DNA of 11,941 bases from CAMTWZ01 sp964412365 (GCA_964412365.1 CAYPOI010000080.1:1-11941); one strand, 5' to 3'; positions 1 through 7,247 are shown, numbered from the stretch's first letter. Notes: a model not told the origin generated them from the sequence alone. A program made the numbers and translations.

Positions 1-275
1 TTCATCAATCCGTTTGGAAGGTTCAGAATCTGGACGACTTGAGCCAAGGTTCCGACCGTATGCAGATCGGTGATCGATGGATCTTCCTGTTCCGGATTTC
101 TCTGCGTGAGCAACAGAACCCGTTTGTCGGATTCGGATGCGAGTCGCACGGCTTGAACGGATGTGTCTCGACCCACTAGCACGGGAAACATCGTGTTCGG
201 GAAGATCACGGTATCCCGAAGGGGCATGATCGGCAGTAGGGTCGCGGCTTTGGCTTTTTTCGCTTTTCGAGGCAT
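1..275 (-). CDS. lon: Lon ATP-dependent protease, N-terminal part (cut by window edge)
   Basis: Cytoplasmic AAA+ serine protease that degrades misfolded and regulatory proteins. Only the first 91 codons are in the window. The translation starts MPRKAKKAKAATLLPIMPLR and continues DTVIFPNTMFPVLVGRD, which is the opening of the Lon substrate-binding (LON/PUA-like) domain. The stretch KRVLLLTQRN, at about residues 52-61, is also typical. The ATPase and the Ser-Lys protease domains lie outside the window. The short basic leader (PRKAKKAKA) before the domain is unremarkable. The ATG at 273-275 is the only ATG/GTG/TTG start in this frame: upstream the frame stays open to a TGA at 321-323 without another standard start. 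No Shine-Dalgarno sequence sits at this ATG; a strong one lies 55-61 bases upstream (see separate entry). Divergent from recN, sharing a 110-base intergenic region. Confidence 0.93.
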   Translation of the reverse strand, partial: MPRKAKKAKAATLLPIMPLRDTVIFPNTMFPVLVGRDTSVQAVRLASESDKRVLLLTQRNPEQEDPSITDLHTVGTLAQVVQILNLPNGLM

Positions 276-300
276 AGAGACTGAAATTATGAAGAAAGGC

Positions 301-324
301 TCACTTTCTTTGTAAGGAATTCAC
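301..324 (-). other. Possible 7-codon leader ORF before lon
   Basis: A GTG at 322-324, five bases after a perfect AGGAGG, opens a frame reading M-N-S-L-Q-R-K and then TGA (301-303). It ends 25 bases before the lon ATG and is not in the lon frame. It could be a translated leader peptide or chance. In the lon frame an ATT codon at 318-320 lies nine bases from the same Shine-Dalgarno, so a non-standard lon start adding 15 residues is an alternative. The sequence alone does not decide. Confidence 0.25.
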
Positions 325-329
325 GTTTT

Positions 330-336
330 CCTCCTC
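330..336 (-). promoter_or_regulatory. Strong Shine-Dalgarno-like GAGGAGG upstream of lon
   Basis: On the minus strand the sequence GAGGAGG matches the anti-Shine-Dalgarno almost perfectly. It is the best ribosome-binding-like site ahead of any gene in this window, yet it lies 55 bases from the lon ATG, too far to serve it directly. It could serve the 7-codon ORF at 301-324 or an ATT start at 318-320. Because nearly all other genes here lack such sites, it may also be a chance purine run or part of the divergent promoter region. Confidence 0.4.
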
Positions 337-385
337 TATAAGGATATGCGGTTTATGTTAACTTTCACCCTAGGCTCAGAAACAC

Positions 386-2050
386 GTGATCGAATCCTTA
401 TACATCAAAGATTATGCCCTGATCGACGAGCTCGATGTCTCGTTCGGTACGGGGTTGAACATCCTGACGGGTCAGACCGGAGCAGGAAAATCCATCATCA
501 TCGGGGCGTTGAACCTGGTGTTGGGCGAGCGCGCCGAGACGGAGAGCATCCGCACCGGTGCCGCCAAAGCCATTGCGGAAATCAGCATTCGAGTTCCGGA
601 TGATGCCGGACTTGCCTCGCTTCTGAAAGATGCCGGCATCGACCCTTCTCCGACACTACTATTACGACGGGAAGTGAGGGAAGCGGGCAGTCGCGCGTTC
701 ATCAACGATACGCCTGTGACAGTCGCCATCCTCAAACAGGTGGGTGATTATTTGGTGGATTTGCATGGTCAGCACGATCATCAATTGTTCTTGAAAGAAG
801 AAGAACATCGGAAGGTGGTGGATGCGCTTCCGGCCGTAAAACCGGCTTTGGAAGAGTGGCAGACACAGTATTCCGTGGTTCAGTCTTTGAAAACTGAGCT
901 GAATCGATTGAAGAAGCGCGAGAACGAGCTGAATTCCAAGCTCGAATTGTCGCAATACCAGTTGAAGGAATTGGATGGAGCGCGGATTGATGCCGATGAG
1001 ATCGGATCGATGCTGCAAGAAATGAAACTCCTCGATTCGGCCGAAGAATTGGATTTGAAAGCGGCGATGGTGGCGGAAATCGGCGCTGAGACCGAGCCGA
1101 ATGTGATGGAATTGTTGGCCAAGATGGAAAGCGCGTTGGAAGATCTGGCGCAGATCGAGCCCGGATTCCAGCCGTTCTTGCAGGAATTCACGGCCGCGAA
1201 AATCAGCATTGATGAAGCCGTGCGATTCGCGGAGCGATACAGAAGCGGAATCGAGCACAATCCGCAGCGCTTGGAATATCTGAGGGGAAGGCAATCGGAA
1301 TTGAAGCGGCTCGAGAAGAAGTATGGAAAATCGCCGGAGGAGTTGGTGGCGTGGATGGACGAGCTGCGCCGCGAAATTCATCTGGCTGAGAACTTCGACC
1401 TGGAAATCGGAAAATTCGCGGCGCAGCTCGAAGCGGCGCAGGCGCGGCTCGGAACCGTGGGAGAGCAACTGCACCAGGCCCGCGCCGGCGCCGGGCGCCA
1501 GCTGGCTGCCGCACTAGCCAAGGCCCTCGCGTCGCTCGGTCTGCCCTACGCCGTGTTCGAGGTGCGGCAGGACAGGCTGGCGCAGCCAACGGAATTCGGC
1601 GCCTCGGACGTCCGGTTCTACATATCGACCAACCGCGGCGAGGCGCCGAAGCCGTTGGCCCGAACCGCCTCCGGCGGTGAGATCAGCCGCGTGATGTTGG
1701 CCCTCAAATCGGTGATCGCACGGGAGCAGCGGCTACCGGTCATGATTTTTGATGAAATCGATACGGGTATCTCAGGTGCCGTGGCTGAGAAAGTGGGTCA
1801 GACTATGCGAGAACTCAGTGGTGTTTGCCAAATCATTGCCATCACGCATCAGCCACAAATCGCATCCCAGGCGCATCGTCATTATGTGGTGGCTAAAGAA
1901 GAGCAGGGGGACAGAACCATTACCACCATCCATCCGCTCACACCCGAGCAGCATATCCGGGAAGTGGCGGTATTGATGAGTGGAGATGTGGTGACCGACG
2001 CCGCGATTACAAGCGCTCGTCAGTTGATAGAACGGGCTGAAAGCGTCTGA
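386..2050 (+). CDS. recN: DNA repair protein RecN (SMC-like ATPase)
   Basis: RecN is a cytoplasmic SMC-family ATPase that gathers DNA ends during recombinational repair of double-strand breaks. The 554 residues match the usual family length. Visible motifs in order: the N-terminal IKDYALIDELDV strand pair typical of RecN; Walker A GQTGAGKS at residues 29-36 (the family usually has GETGAGKS); a long Glu/Leu/Lys-rich coiled-coil region at about 150-370; ABC signature ASGGE at 428-432; Walker B VMIFDEID at 452-459 with the D-loop TGISG; and the switch histidine in ITHQ at 486-489. The start is GTG at 386, giving MIESLYIKDYALID, which fits the family N-terminus exactly; no Shine-Dalgarno is visible. 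Its last 44 bases overlap the end of dxs on the other strand. Bases 1441-1680 are far richer in G+C than the rest of the gene. Confidence 0.96.
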   Translation: MIESLYIKDYALIDELDVSFGTGLNILTGQTGAGKSIIIGALNLVLGERAETESIRTGAAKAIAEISIRVPDDAGLASLLKDAGIDPSPTLLLRREVREAGSRAFINDTPVTVAILKQVGDYLVDLHGQHDHQLFLKEEEHRKVVDALPAVKPALEEWQTQYSVVQSLKTELNRLKKRENELNSKLELSQYQLKELDGARIDADEIGSMLQEMKLLDSAEELDLKAAMVAEIGAETEPNVMELLAKMESALEDLAQIEPGFQPFLQEFTAAKISIDEAVRFAERYRSGIEHNPQRLEYLRGRQSELKRLEKKYGKSPEELVAWMDELRREIHLAENFDLEIGKFAAQLEAAQARLGTVGEQLHQARAGAGRQLAAALAKALASLGLPYAVFEVRQDRLAQPTEFGASDVRFYISTNRGEAPKPLARTASGGEISRVMLALKSVIAREQRLPVMIFDEIDTGISGAVAEKVGQTMRELSGVCQIIAITHQPQIASQAHRHYVVAKEEQGDRTITTIHPLTPEQHIREVAVLMSGDVVTDAAITSARQLIERAESV

Positions 2051-3914
2051 TTTCCGTGGCGATGCCTTCGGCATCCAAGCCCACTTCCCGATAGAGTTCT
2101 TTCGGCGAACCGTGTTCAACGATACGGTCGGGAACTCCCATGATTGACACTCGGATTCCGGGATGCTCGGCCGACACATATTCCGCCACCGCAGATCCAA
2201 ACCCACCGATGCGTGTTCCATCTTCTATGGTCACGAATCGGGTATACCGCGTCGACAACTCATCGAGCAATGCGGTGTCCAGCGGCTTCGCAAAGCGTAT
2301 ATTGACCACGGCCGGAAAGAGTCCTTCTTCGGCAACAAGTTCCGCTGCGGCAAGCGCATCATACACGAGCGGACCATAGCATAGCAGAGCCACTTCGTGA
2401 CCCTCACGGAGCACGATGCCTTTGCCGATCTCCATCGACGCCGGGTGTTCAGGCATTGGCAAACCCCGACCCTCGCCACGTGGATAACGGATCGCGAACG
2501 CACCATCCTCATATTTCGACGCCGCAAACATCATGTCACGAAGCTCCACCTCGTTCATCGGCGAGGCCAACACGATGTTCGGCACGCCCCGCAAGTAGGC
2601 GATATCATACAATCCGTGGTGGGTGGGCCCATCCGCCCCCACCAATCCCGCGCGATCCATGCAAAACACGACGGGCAGTTTTTGGATCAGCACATCATGA
2701 ACTACCTGATCATATCCGCGCTGCAAGAATGATGAATAGATACCGACATAAGGTTTTAGCCCTTGTGTGGCGAGTCCGGCAGCGAACGTGACCGCATGTT
2801 GTTCGGCGATGCCCACATCGAAACATCGGTCTGGCAATTCTTGCATCATTTTCAGCAATCCGGTTCCGCTCGGCATGGCCGCGGTGATGCCATAAATTCT
2901 CTCATCTTTTTTCGCGAGCTCGATGAGTGTGTCCGCAAACACATCCTGATACTTCGGAGGAGTTGGTTTGGTCGGCTTCACAGCCAATGACGCACCCGTG
3001 ATCTTATCAAACGGACTTCCGGACGCATGCCATTTCACCTGATCACGCTCGGCAGGTAAGAATCCTTTTCCTTTGATGGTGACCACATGCAATAGTTTCG
3101 GACCCGGAATGGATTGCAAATCTTGCATCATTTTGACGAGGGCCTTCACATTATGTCCATCCACCGGACCATAATATTTGAAGCCCAACGCGCGGAACAG
3201 AGATCCAGGTGTTAAAGCCGTCATCATCACCGATTCCAGGCGCGAGGCGATTTTCCGCATCTTGTCTCCTGCCGCGCGGAAATGACCCAGCATATCGTAA
3301 ATCTCGTCGCGCAGTTTGTTGAATGTGCGCGAGCTGGTGATATCGGCCAGATATTCTTTCAAGGCGCCCACGTTCGGGTCGATCGACATGTTGTTGTCGT
3401 TCAGAATCACCAGAACATTGCTTTTCATGGCGCCGGCATTGTTCAAGGCCTCGAAGGCCTGTCCTGCCGTCATCGAGCCATCTCCTATGATCGCCACCGT
3501 CTGACGCGTTTCTCCTTTTTTCTGAGCGGCGACGGCCATGCCCAATGCGGCGGAAATGGAGGTACTGGAATGACCCACACCAAACGTGTCATATTCACTT
3601 TCACTGCGCTTGGGAAATCCTGCGAGGCCGTGATATTTGCGATTCGTGTGGAAATTGTCGCGGCGACCGGTCAAAATCTTATGTCCGTAGGCCTGATGTC
3701 CCACATCCCAGACCAACAAATCGTGCGGAGTCTTGTAGGCGTAATGCAAGGCCGTTGTGAGTTCGACCACGCCTAGGCTGGCGCCGAAGTGTCCGCCGTG
3801 CACCGACACCACATCAATAATTTTGTCTCTCAGTTCATCGCAGACCGTTTCGAGCTGGTCTGGCGACAGTTTCCGAAGGTCCGCAGGGGACTGGATATTC
3901 TCAAGCAAAGACAT
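2007..3914 (-). CDS. dxs: 1-deoxy-D-xylulose-5-phosphate synthase
   Basis: A thiamine-diphosphate enzyme that condenses pyruvate with glyceraldehyde 3-phosphate to DXP, the first committed step of the MEP pathway to isoprenoids, and a precursor step for thiamine and pyridoxal. Full length at 635 residues. Visible features: GGHFGASLG at about 40-48 and WDVGHQAYGHK at 69-79, with the conserved histidines; the thiamine-diphosphate/magnesium motif from GDG (144-146) to NDNN (172-175); YYGPVDGHN at 248-255; the pyrimidine-binding domain with GIAEQH at 368-373, which carries the catalytic glutamate (E371); and DGPTHHG further on. The ATG at 3912-3914 gives a normal N-terminus; no ribosome-binding site is seen. 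It is the last gene of the SRPBCC-comEC-xseB-dxs run, 17 bases after xseB. ispA, often found between xseB and dxs in other bacteria, is absent. Its stop lies inside recN, and no terminator hairpin is visible. Confidence 0.97.
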   Translation of the reverse strand: MSLLENIQSPADLRKLSPDQLETVCDELRDKIIDVVSVHGGHFGASLGVVELTTALHYAYKTPHDLLVWDVGHQAYGHKILTGRRDNFHTNRKYHGLAGFPKRSESEYDTFGVGHSSTSISAALGMAVAAQKKGETRQTVAIIGDGSMTAGQAFEALNNAGAMKSNVLVILNDNNMSIDPNVGALKEYLADITSSRTFNKLRDEIYDMLGHFRAAGDKMRKIASRLESVMMTALTPGSLFRALGFKYYGPVDGHNVKALVKMMQDLQSIPGPKLLHVVTIKGKGFLPAERDQVKWHASGSPFDKITGASLAVKPTKPTPPKYQDVFADTLIELAKKDERIYGITAAMPSGTGLLKMMQELPDRCFDVGIAEQHAVTFAAGLATQGLKPYVGIYSSFLQRGYDQVVHDVLIQKLPVVFCMDRAGLVGADGPTHHGLYDIAYLRGVPNIVLASPMNEVELRDMMFAASKYEDGAFAIRYPRGEGRGLPMPEHPASMEIGKGIVLREGHEVALLCYGPLVYDALAAAELVAEEGLFPAVVNIRFAKPLDTALLDELSTRYTRFVTIEDGTRIGGFGSAVAEYVSAEHPGIRVSIMGVPDRIVEHGSPKELYREVGLDAEGIATEIRRFQPVLSTDERL

Positions 3915-3931
3915 AAATCATCGTCTGGTTT

Positions 3932-4126
3932 TCAGGCAGAGTTCACTTTTTCTATACGTAGCTCGGCTTCTTCTAGTATGGTGGAGCAGTATTTCGAGAG
4001 GGCAATGCCTTCCTCATACAACTTCACCGACTCTTCGAGAGACACGCTCCCGTCTTGAAGCTTGGTCACGATGGTTTCCAGCTTCTTTAAAGCCTCTTCA
4101 AAAGGGATTCGTTCCTGCGAGCTCAT
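3932..4126 (-). CDS. xseB: Exodeoxyribonuclease VII small subunit
   Basis: Small subunit of the cytoplasmic exonuclease VII, which cuts single-stranded DNA into oligonucleotides; several XseB chains coat the XseA coiled coil and stabilise it. The 64-residue length is typical. The family core FEEALKKLETIV (residues 9-20), then KLQDGSVSLEESVKLYEEG (22-40), is unmistakable and forms the helical hairpin that binds XseA. The ATG at 4124-4126 follows the comEC stop by two bases, so the two genes are almost certainly co-transcribed and perhaps translationally coupled. xseA, normally its partner in the operon, is not in the window. Confidence 0.95.
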   Translation of the reverse strand: MSSQERIPFEEALKKLETIVTKLQDGSVSLEESVKLYEEGIALSKYCSTILEEAELRIEKVNSA

Positions 4127-4128
4127 GT

Positions 4129-6456
4129 TTACCAGTCGATTAGCGTGATGTGTGTTCCGTCTGACCTGTAATGTAGGGCTCGATGTCGACTTGTGAAACG
4201 TATTTCGGCATCGGACACTCGCATTCGTCGCACAGCCTCGGCATGCGGATGGCGGTACCGGTTGCGCAGGCCCAGACTCACGGCGATATGGCTCGGGTCC
4301 ACCGTTTCAATGAATGGAATGCCGCTGCTGGTCTTGCTCCCGTGGTGACCCGCCTTGAGCACATCCGCCTGTAGCAAGGTGTCGAACCGAGCCACTAGGT
4401 CTTCTTCCGCTTTCATATCCGCATCGCCCGTGAACAGGAAAGATGTGGTTCCATAAACGAGCTTTAAGACTACTGAATACGGGTTCGGGTCACTTCCTTT
4501 CATCAACGAATCGGGATGTAGGATCAGCAGTTTCATGGATGGATCGGGGCTTACTTCCATCCCCCGCCTACCTGCGATGACTTCTATGTATTTTTCTCGT
4601 GCTTTTTGCCTCCAACCGAGTTCAAAGACGGATTTCGATGGAAAATCGGCATGGATGATGCGTCCGATGGGCATATTGTCGATCAAATAATGCATGCCTC
4701 CGGTATGATCGGCATGCGGATGGGATAAGATGATCAGATCGATGTGGGATATTCCTCGCGCGGCGAGATCGGGCGCGATGACATCCTTCCCTGAATTTCG
4801 TCCGGGGGAGAACATGCCTGTATCGTATAAGATGGTGTGGCCGGATGGGGATTGGACCAAGACCGCGTCTCCCTGTCCTACGTCATAAATGATCACATCG
4901 AGCGGTCTTGTACTCAAGTACTCAAGGAAGGACAAGGAAGACTTTAGTGGCCAAATTGTGAGTGCAGCAATTAACCATATCCATCTTCTACGTTTGTTTT
5001 TCCAGACGGCCAGCAAGGCGCAGCAGAAGAACCAGATTAGGAAAAGCCAGGGGCTGGGTTTCGGGACTGCGGTCCAGGCGCCGGGGACGGTCTCCATCCA
5101 TGTGGCGGAGTAGGACAATGCGGATGCGGCCAGATCCGCGGGATAGTTGAAGATCCAGCCCCAATCCGGCAGTAGAAAACTGAACGGTACTGCCGCGAAA
5201 CCCCATAAGAACAAAAACTGGGTGAGCGGGACGCCCGTGAGGTTGGCAATGGGTCCCATCCACGCGAATTCGCCGAAATACCAGGCCAGAATGGGATACA
5301 GGCCGATCTGAACCACGATGGAGACGCTCATGAACTGGATCAGTTTTCCGTACCAGCGCTCCTGCCACGCATACGGGATGGATTGCTGCACGACCGGCAT
5401 GATGAGAAGCAATACCAGTACCGCCGAGAACGACAATTGGAAGCCGATATCGTACAGATAAGCCGGTTTGATAAGGAGCAGCACGAAACCCACGCCAGCA
5501 AGGATGTTCACGCTGTCGCTCACACGTTCGAAGAGTCGGGCATAGGCGAAGAGGATGGCCATGAGTCCGGCGCGGTTCACCGAGGCGGAAAACCCGGTGA
5601 TGGCGGCATATAGAATCAGAATGATCGTGATGAGCAGGAAGCCGCCCATTCGACCATGCTGCCTCGTCCAGATATACGGAATGAGGAACCAGATGGGCGC
5701 GAGCAGGAAGCCGACATGCATGCCGGAAACGGCCATCAGGTGCGAGAGTCCGGACCGCGCGAACGATTGCCGTTGGGCGGGATCGAGCTCGTTTTTTTGT
5801 CCGAGGAGTATGGCCAGGGCGAGTTCCTGGTTGGCGGGCGAGAAGTTATTCCGGATACGGTCGGCCAAGATGTGCCGTTTCGTGTCAGACAGCACGCGGG
5901 GCACGGATGCGAGGGTGCCGACATGGCTGATGCCTTGCTTGCGAAGCCAGGCTCCGTAATCGAACTCATTGGGGTTCCGTCTTTGCGGAAAGGGGTTCAG
6001 GCGGATGGAGGTGGTGATGGAGACGCCCGTACGGAAGCGTCGCAGGTCGAGGGAATCGGTGCTAAGGCGGAGGGCTTCGCCGGTGGGGAGGTCGAGCACC
6101 AGGGCGAAGCGTCCGGTGCTGGTGATGTTGCTGCTTCGGATGCGGCCGTCAACGACAACGGTATCTCCCACGAAGGGATCGAGCGGCGAGCTGGGGAAGG
6201 GCTGCGGACGTCCCACATCCGCCACAAAACTTCCGGCCAGAATCACCATCCATAGCGAATGGGCCACGGCGAAGACATAGCGGGGGGACGAGAAGGCGTG
6301 ATGGAGTCCCCATTCGGCGAGAGCTTGGATGGCCAAGGTGGCGAGCACCCATTCGACGGTGACGGGCAGCTCCGCCACGATGCCGGCGATCAGGCACAGA
6401 CAGACGCGCACCGCGGGGTAGCGTGCGAAAGGGAAGGAGGTGGTGTCGACTCTCAT
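4129..6456 (-). CDS. comEC: ComEC/Rec2 family DNA internalisation channel with MBL domain
   Basis: Inner-membrane channel that passes single-stranded DNA into the cytosol during natural transformation. The 775 residues hold all three usual parts. First, an N-terminal membrane pair and DUF4131/OB-like region (about 15-190). Then the polytopic competence domain (about 205-500) with the signature LSHLMAVSGMHVG at 238-250 (MAVSGMHVG for the usual LAVSGLHVG). Last, a C-terminal metallo-beta-lactamase-like domain (about 518-775) with VGQGDAVL (526-533), the metal motif SHPHADHTGG (578-587), FTGDAD (675-680) and KAGHHGSKTSSG (701-712). All expected metal ligands are present, so the nuclease-like domain looks intact. 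No Shine-Dalgarno is visible before the ATG at 6454-6456. Gene order puts it upstream of xseB and dxs. G+C content is clearly higher in the N-terminal two thirds (from about 5040) than in the MBL-coding third. Confidence 0.95.
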   Translation of the reverse strand: MRVDTTSFPFARYPAVRVCLCLIAGIVAELPVTVEWVLATLAIQALAEWGLHHAFSSPRYVFAVAHSLWMVILAGSFVADVGRPQPFPSSPLDPFVGDTVVVDGRIRSSNITSTGRFALVLDLPTGEALRLSTDSLDLRRFRTGVSITTSIRLNPFPQRRNPNEFDYGAWLRKQGISHVGTLASVPRVLSDTKRHILADRIRNNFSPANQELALAILLGQKNELDPAQRQSFARSGLSHLMAVSGMHVGFLLAPIWFLIPYIWTRQHGRMGGFLLITIILILYAAITGFSASVNRAGLMAILFAYARLFERVSDSVNILAGVGFVLLLIKPAYLYDIGFQLSFSAVLVLLLIMPVVQQSIPYAWQERWYGKLIQFMSVSIVVQIGLYPILAWYFGEFAWMGPIANLTGVPLTQFLFLWGFAAVPFSFLLPDWGWIFNYPADLAASALSYSATWMETVPGAWTAVPKPSPWLFLIWFFCCALLAVWKNKRRRWIWLIAALTIWPLKSSLSFLEYLSTRPLDVIIYDVGQGDAVLVQSPSGHTILYDTGMFSPGRNSGKDVIAPDLAARGISHIDLIILSHPHADHTGGMHYLIDNMPIGRIIHADFPSKSVFELGWRQKAREKYIEVIAGRRGMEVSPDPSMKLLILHPDSLMKGSDPNPYSVVLKLVYGTTSFLFTGDADMKAEEDLVARFDTLLQADVLKAGHHGSKTSSGIPFIETVDPSHIAVSLGLRNRYRHPHAEAVRRMRVSDAEIRFTSRHRALHYRSDGTHITLIDW

Positions 6457-6493
6457 ATATCATAAGAGGCGACAAAGCGGGAAATCTTACAGG

Positions 6494-6518
6494 AATCGTT
6501 CCGGATTTAGGAACGATT
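6494..6518 (-). repeat. Perfect 9-bp inverted repeat spanning the SRPBCC stop codon
   Basis: AATCGTTCC (6494-6502) and GGAACGATT (6510-6518) are exact reverse complements around a 7-base loop. The loop contains the TAA stop (6507-6509) of the SRPBCC gene. The RNA hairpin would sit between this gene and comEC, 38 bases before the comEC start. Neither side is followed by a T run, so it is a poor intrinsic terminator. An mRNA stabiliser, an attenuator of comEC or chance are all possible. Confidence 0.6.
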
Positions 6519-6968
6519 GCGATTCAACAACCTCCCCCACTTGTACTGCCTCCATCGGTAGAACCCCTGCGCGAAAAGCCAAATGAAGGGTGTGAGGAGT
6601 CCGGCGCGGATGTCGACTCGGTCTTCGTAGAGTGTGCGTCCATCCCCAAGATCCGGACCGATCGTGATCACATGATCCCAGACTTGGACCAACTGTCCGC
6701 CGCCATTGTCGCGGATGCGGTACGTGCCCGGTTCATCGGTGGGTGGATGTTCAATGCGGATGGATTGCTCGCCCATCGGAAGGATGCCGAAGAAACGCAT
6801 CCCTACCCGGTATTCTCCGGGCGACCAAATGTTTGGAAGCTCAGGCGGCTGGATCGGAACGAAGCGCAGCAGCGGTCCGGAAATGTAGAGCAGCGTATCA
6901 GAGCGTTGTACGAGCCGGGCGACACGATCCGCCGGGGCATTCAGTGTTGTGGTGATAGTGGCGATCAT
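6507..6968 (-). CDS. SRPBCC (START/Bet v1-like) domain protein
   Basis: A 153-residue cytosolic protein whose pattern fits the SRPBCC / polyketide-cyclase-like helix-grip fold, a hydrophobic-ligand-binding pocket family. The opening IATITTTLNAPADRVARLVQ is the usual first strand and helix. GEYRVGMRFFGILPMGEQ and the downstream IEHP / YRIRDNGGG / VWDHVITI segments are the alternating strands. A long hydrophobic C-terminal helix with LLTPFIWLFAQGFYRWRQYKW closes the fold. Members of this branch are often annotated only as hypothetical or ligand-binding proteins, and the ligand is unknown. It is first in the run leading to comEC, xseB and dxs, with 50 bases to comEC. The ATG at 6966-6968 lies only 14 bases beyond the T run of the upstream csbD terminator, leaving little room for its own promoter. 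Confidence 0.75.
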   Translation of the reverse strand: MIATITTTLNAPADRVARLVQRSDTLLYISGPLLRFVPIQPPELPNIWSPGEYRVGMRFFGILPMGEQSIRIEHPPTDEPGTYRIRDNGGGQLVQVWDHVITIGPDLGDGRTLYEDRVDIRAGLLTPFIWLFAQGFYRWRQYKWGRLLNRNRS

Positions 6969-6982
6969 GGTTAGAAGATCGC

Positions 6983-7020
6983 AAAAAAATGCCGCTCAAC
7001 ATCTCTGCTGAACGGCATTT
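6983..7020 (-). terminator. Rho-independent terminator after csbD
   Basis: Read on the minus strand, a 12-base-pair stem (arms 7009-7020 and 6987-6998, one G-U-type mismatch) with a 10-base loop is followed by seven T residues (6989-6983, the first three also inside the stem). It is the only textbook intrinsic terminator in the window. It lies 23 bases after the csbD stop and points the same way. Confidence 0.88.
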
Positions 7021-7024
7021 CATC

Positions 7025-7040
7025 TCGATTGGGCAATCGA
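7025..7040. repeat. 16-base palindrome between csbD stop and its terminator
   Basis: TCGATTG (7025-7031) and CAATCGA (7034-7040) are exact reverse complements around a 2-base centre. The centre is too tight for a stable full RNA hairpin, so a dyad operator for a dimeric DNA-binding protein is as likely as an RNA structure. It lies three bases past the csbD stop and about 57 bases upstream of the SRPBCC start. Confidence 0.5.
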
Positions 7041-7043
7041 TGT

Positions 7044-7247
7044 TTATCGATCGGATCGTTCGGGGCTTGCAGACATCACTTCGTCGAGTTCTTCTCTCGT
7101 TTTACCGAGTTTTTTCTGAAGCTTGCCATACATCTCGTCTTTTTTACCGTCAGCGAACATCAAATCATCGTCTGTCAAGTTTGCGAACTTCTGTTTGAGC
7201 TTTCCTTTCTGCTCATTCCAGTTTCCTTTCACTTGGGTTGTATTCAT
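7044..7247 (-). CDS. CsbD family stress-response protein
   Basis: A 67-residue, highly charged, hydrophilic protein with the CsbD family pattern: the opening VKGNWNEQKGKLKQKFANLT at residues 6-25, a DDDL turn, and GKKDEMYGKLQKKLGKTREE at 34-53. CsbD-like proteins accumulate under general stress in many bacteria (sigma-B control in Bacillus), but their molecular role is unknown. The ATG at 7245-7247 has GGAG ten bases upstream, one of the few Shine-Dalgarno-like sites here. A TATAAAAT-like box lies at 7315-7322 on the minus strand, 67 bases before the start, without a convincing -35. It is followed by a strong terminator, so it is probably monocistronic. Confidence 0.9.
   Translation of the reverse strand: MNTTQVKGNWNEQKGKLKQKFANLTDDDLMFADGKKDEMYGKLQKKLGKTREELDEVMSASPERSDR

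Larger units (their letters stand above)
276..385. promoter_or_regulatory. Divergent intergenic region between lon and recN
   Basis: This 110-base gap must hold the promoters of both lon (leftward) and recN (rightward). It is AT-rich at 337-361. On the minus strand TTAACA (361-356) and TATAGA (340-335) are spaced 15 bases apart as a possible lon promoter, but the second box overlaps the GAGGAGG, so the two readings exclude each other. No convincing recN promoter, LexA box or HAIR/CIRCE element was seen. Confidence 0.4.

Noticed and set aside
335..361. TTAACA / TATAGA as a lon promoter
   Set aside because: Spacing is 15 bases and the -10 would overlap the GAGGAGG; kept only as a weak note in the intergenic entry.
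662..1474. 270-codon open frame antisense to recN
   Set aside because: Shadow of the recN coiled-coil region: Leu/Gln/Phe/Arg-rich translation without domain pattern, on the strand opposite a well-supported gene.
5656..6255. 199-codon plus-strand open frame opposite comEC
   Set aside because: Gly/Glu-rich shadow of the G+C-rich comEC region; the comEC frame carries clear family motifs throughout.
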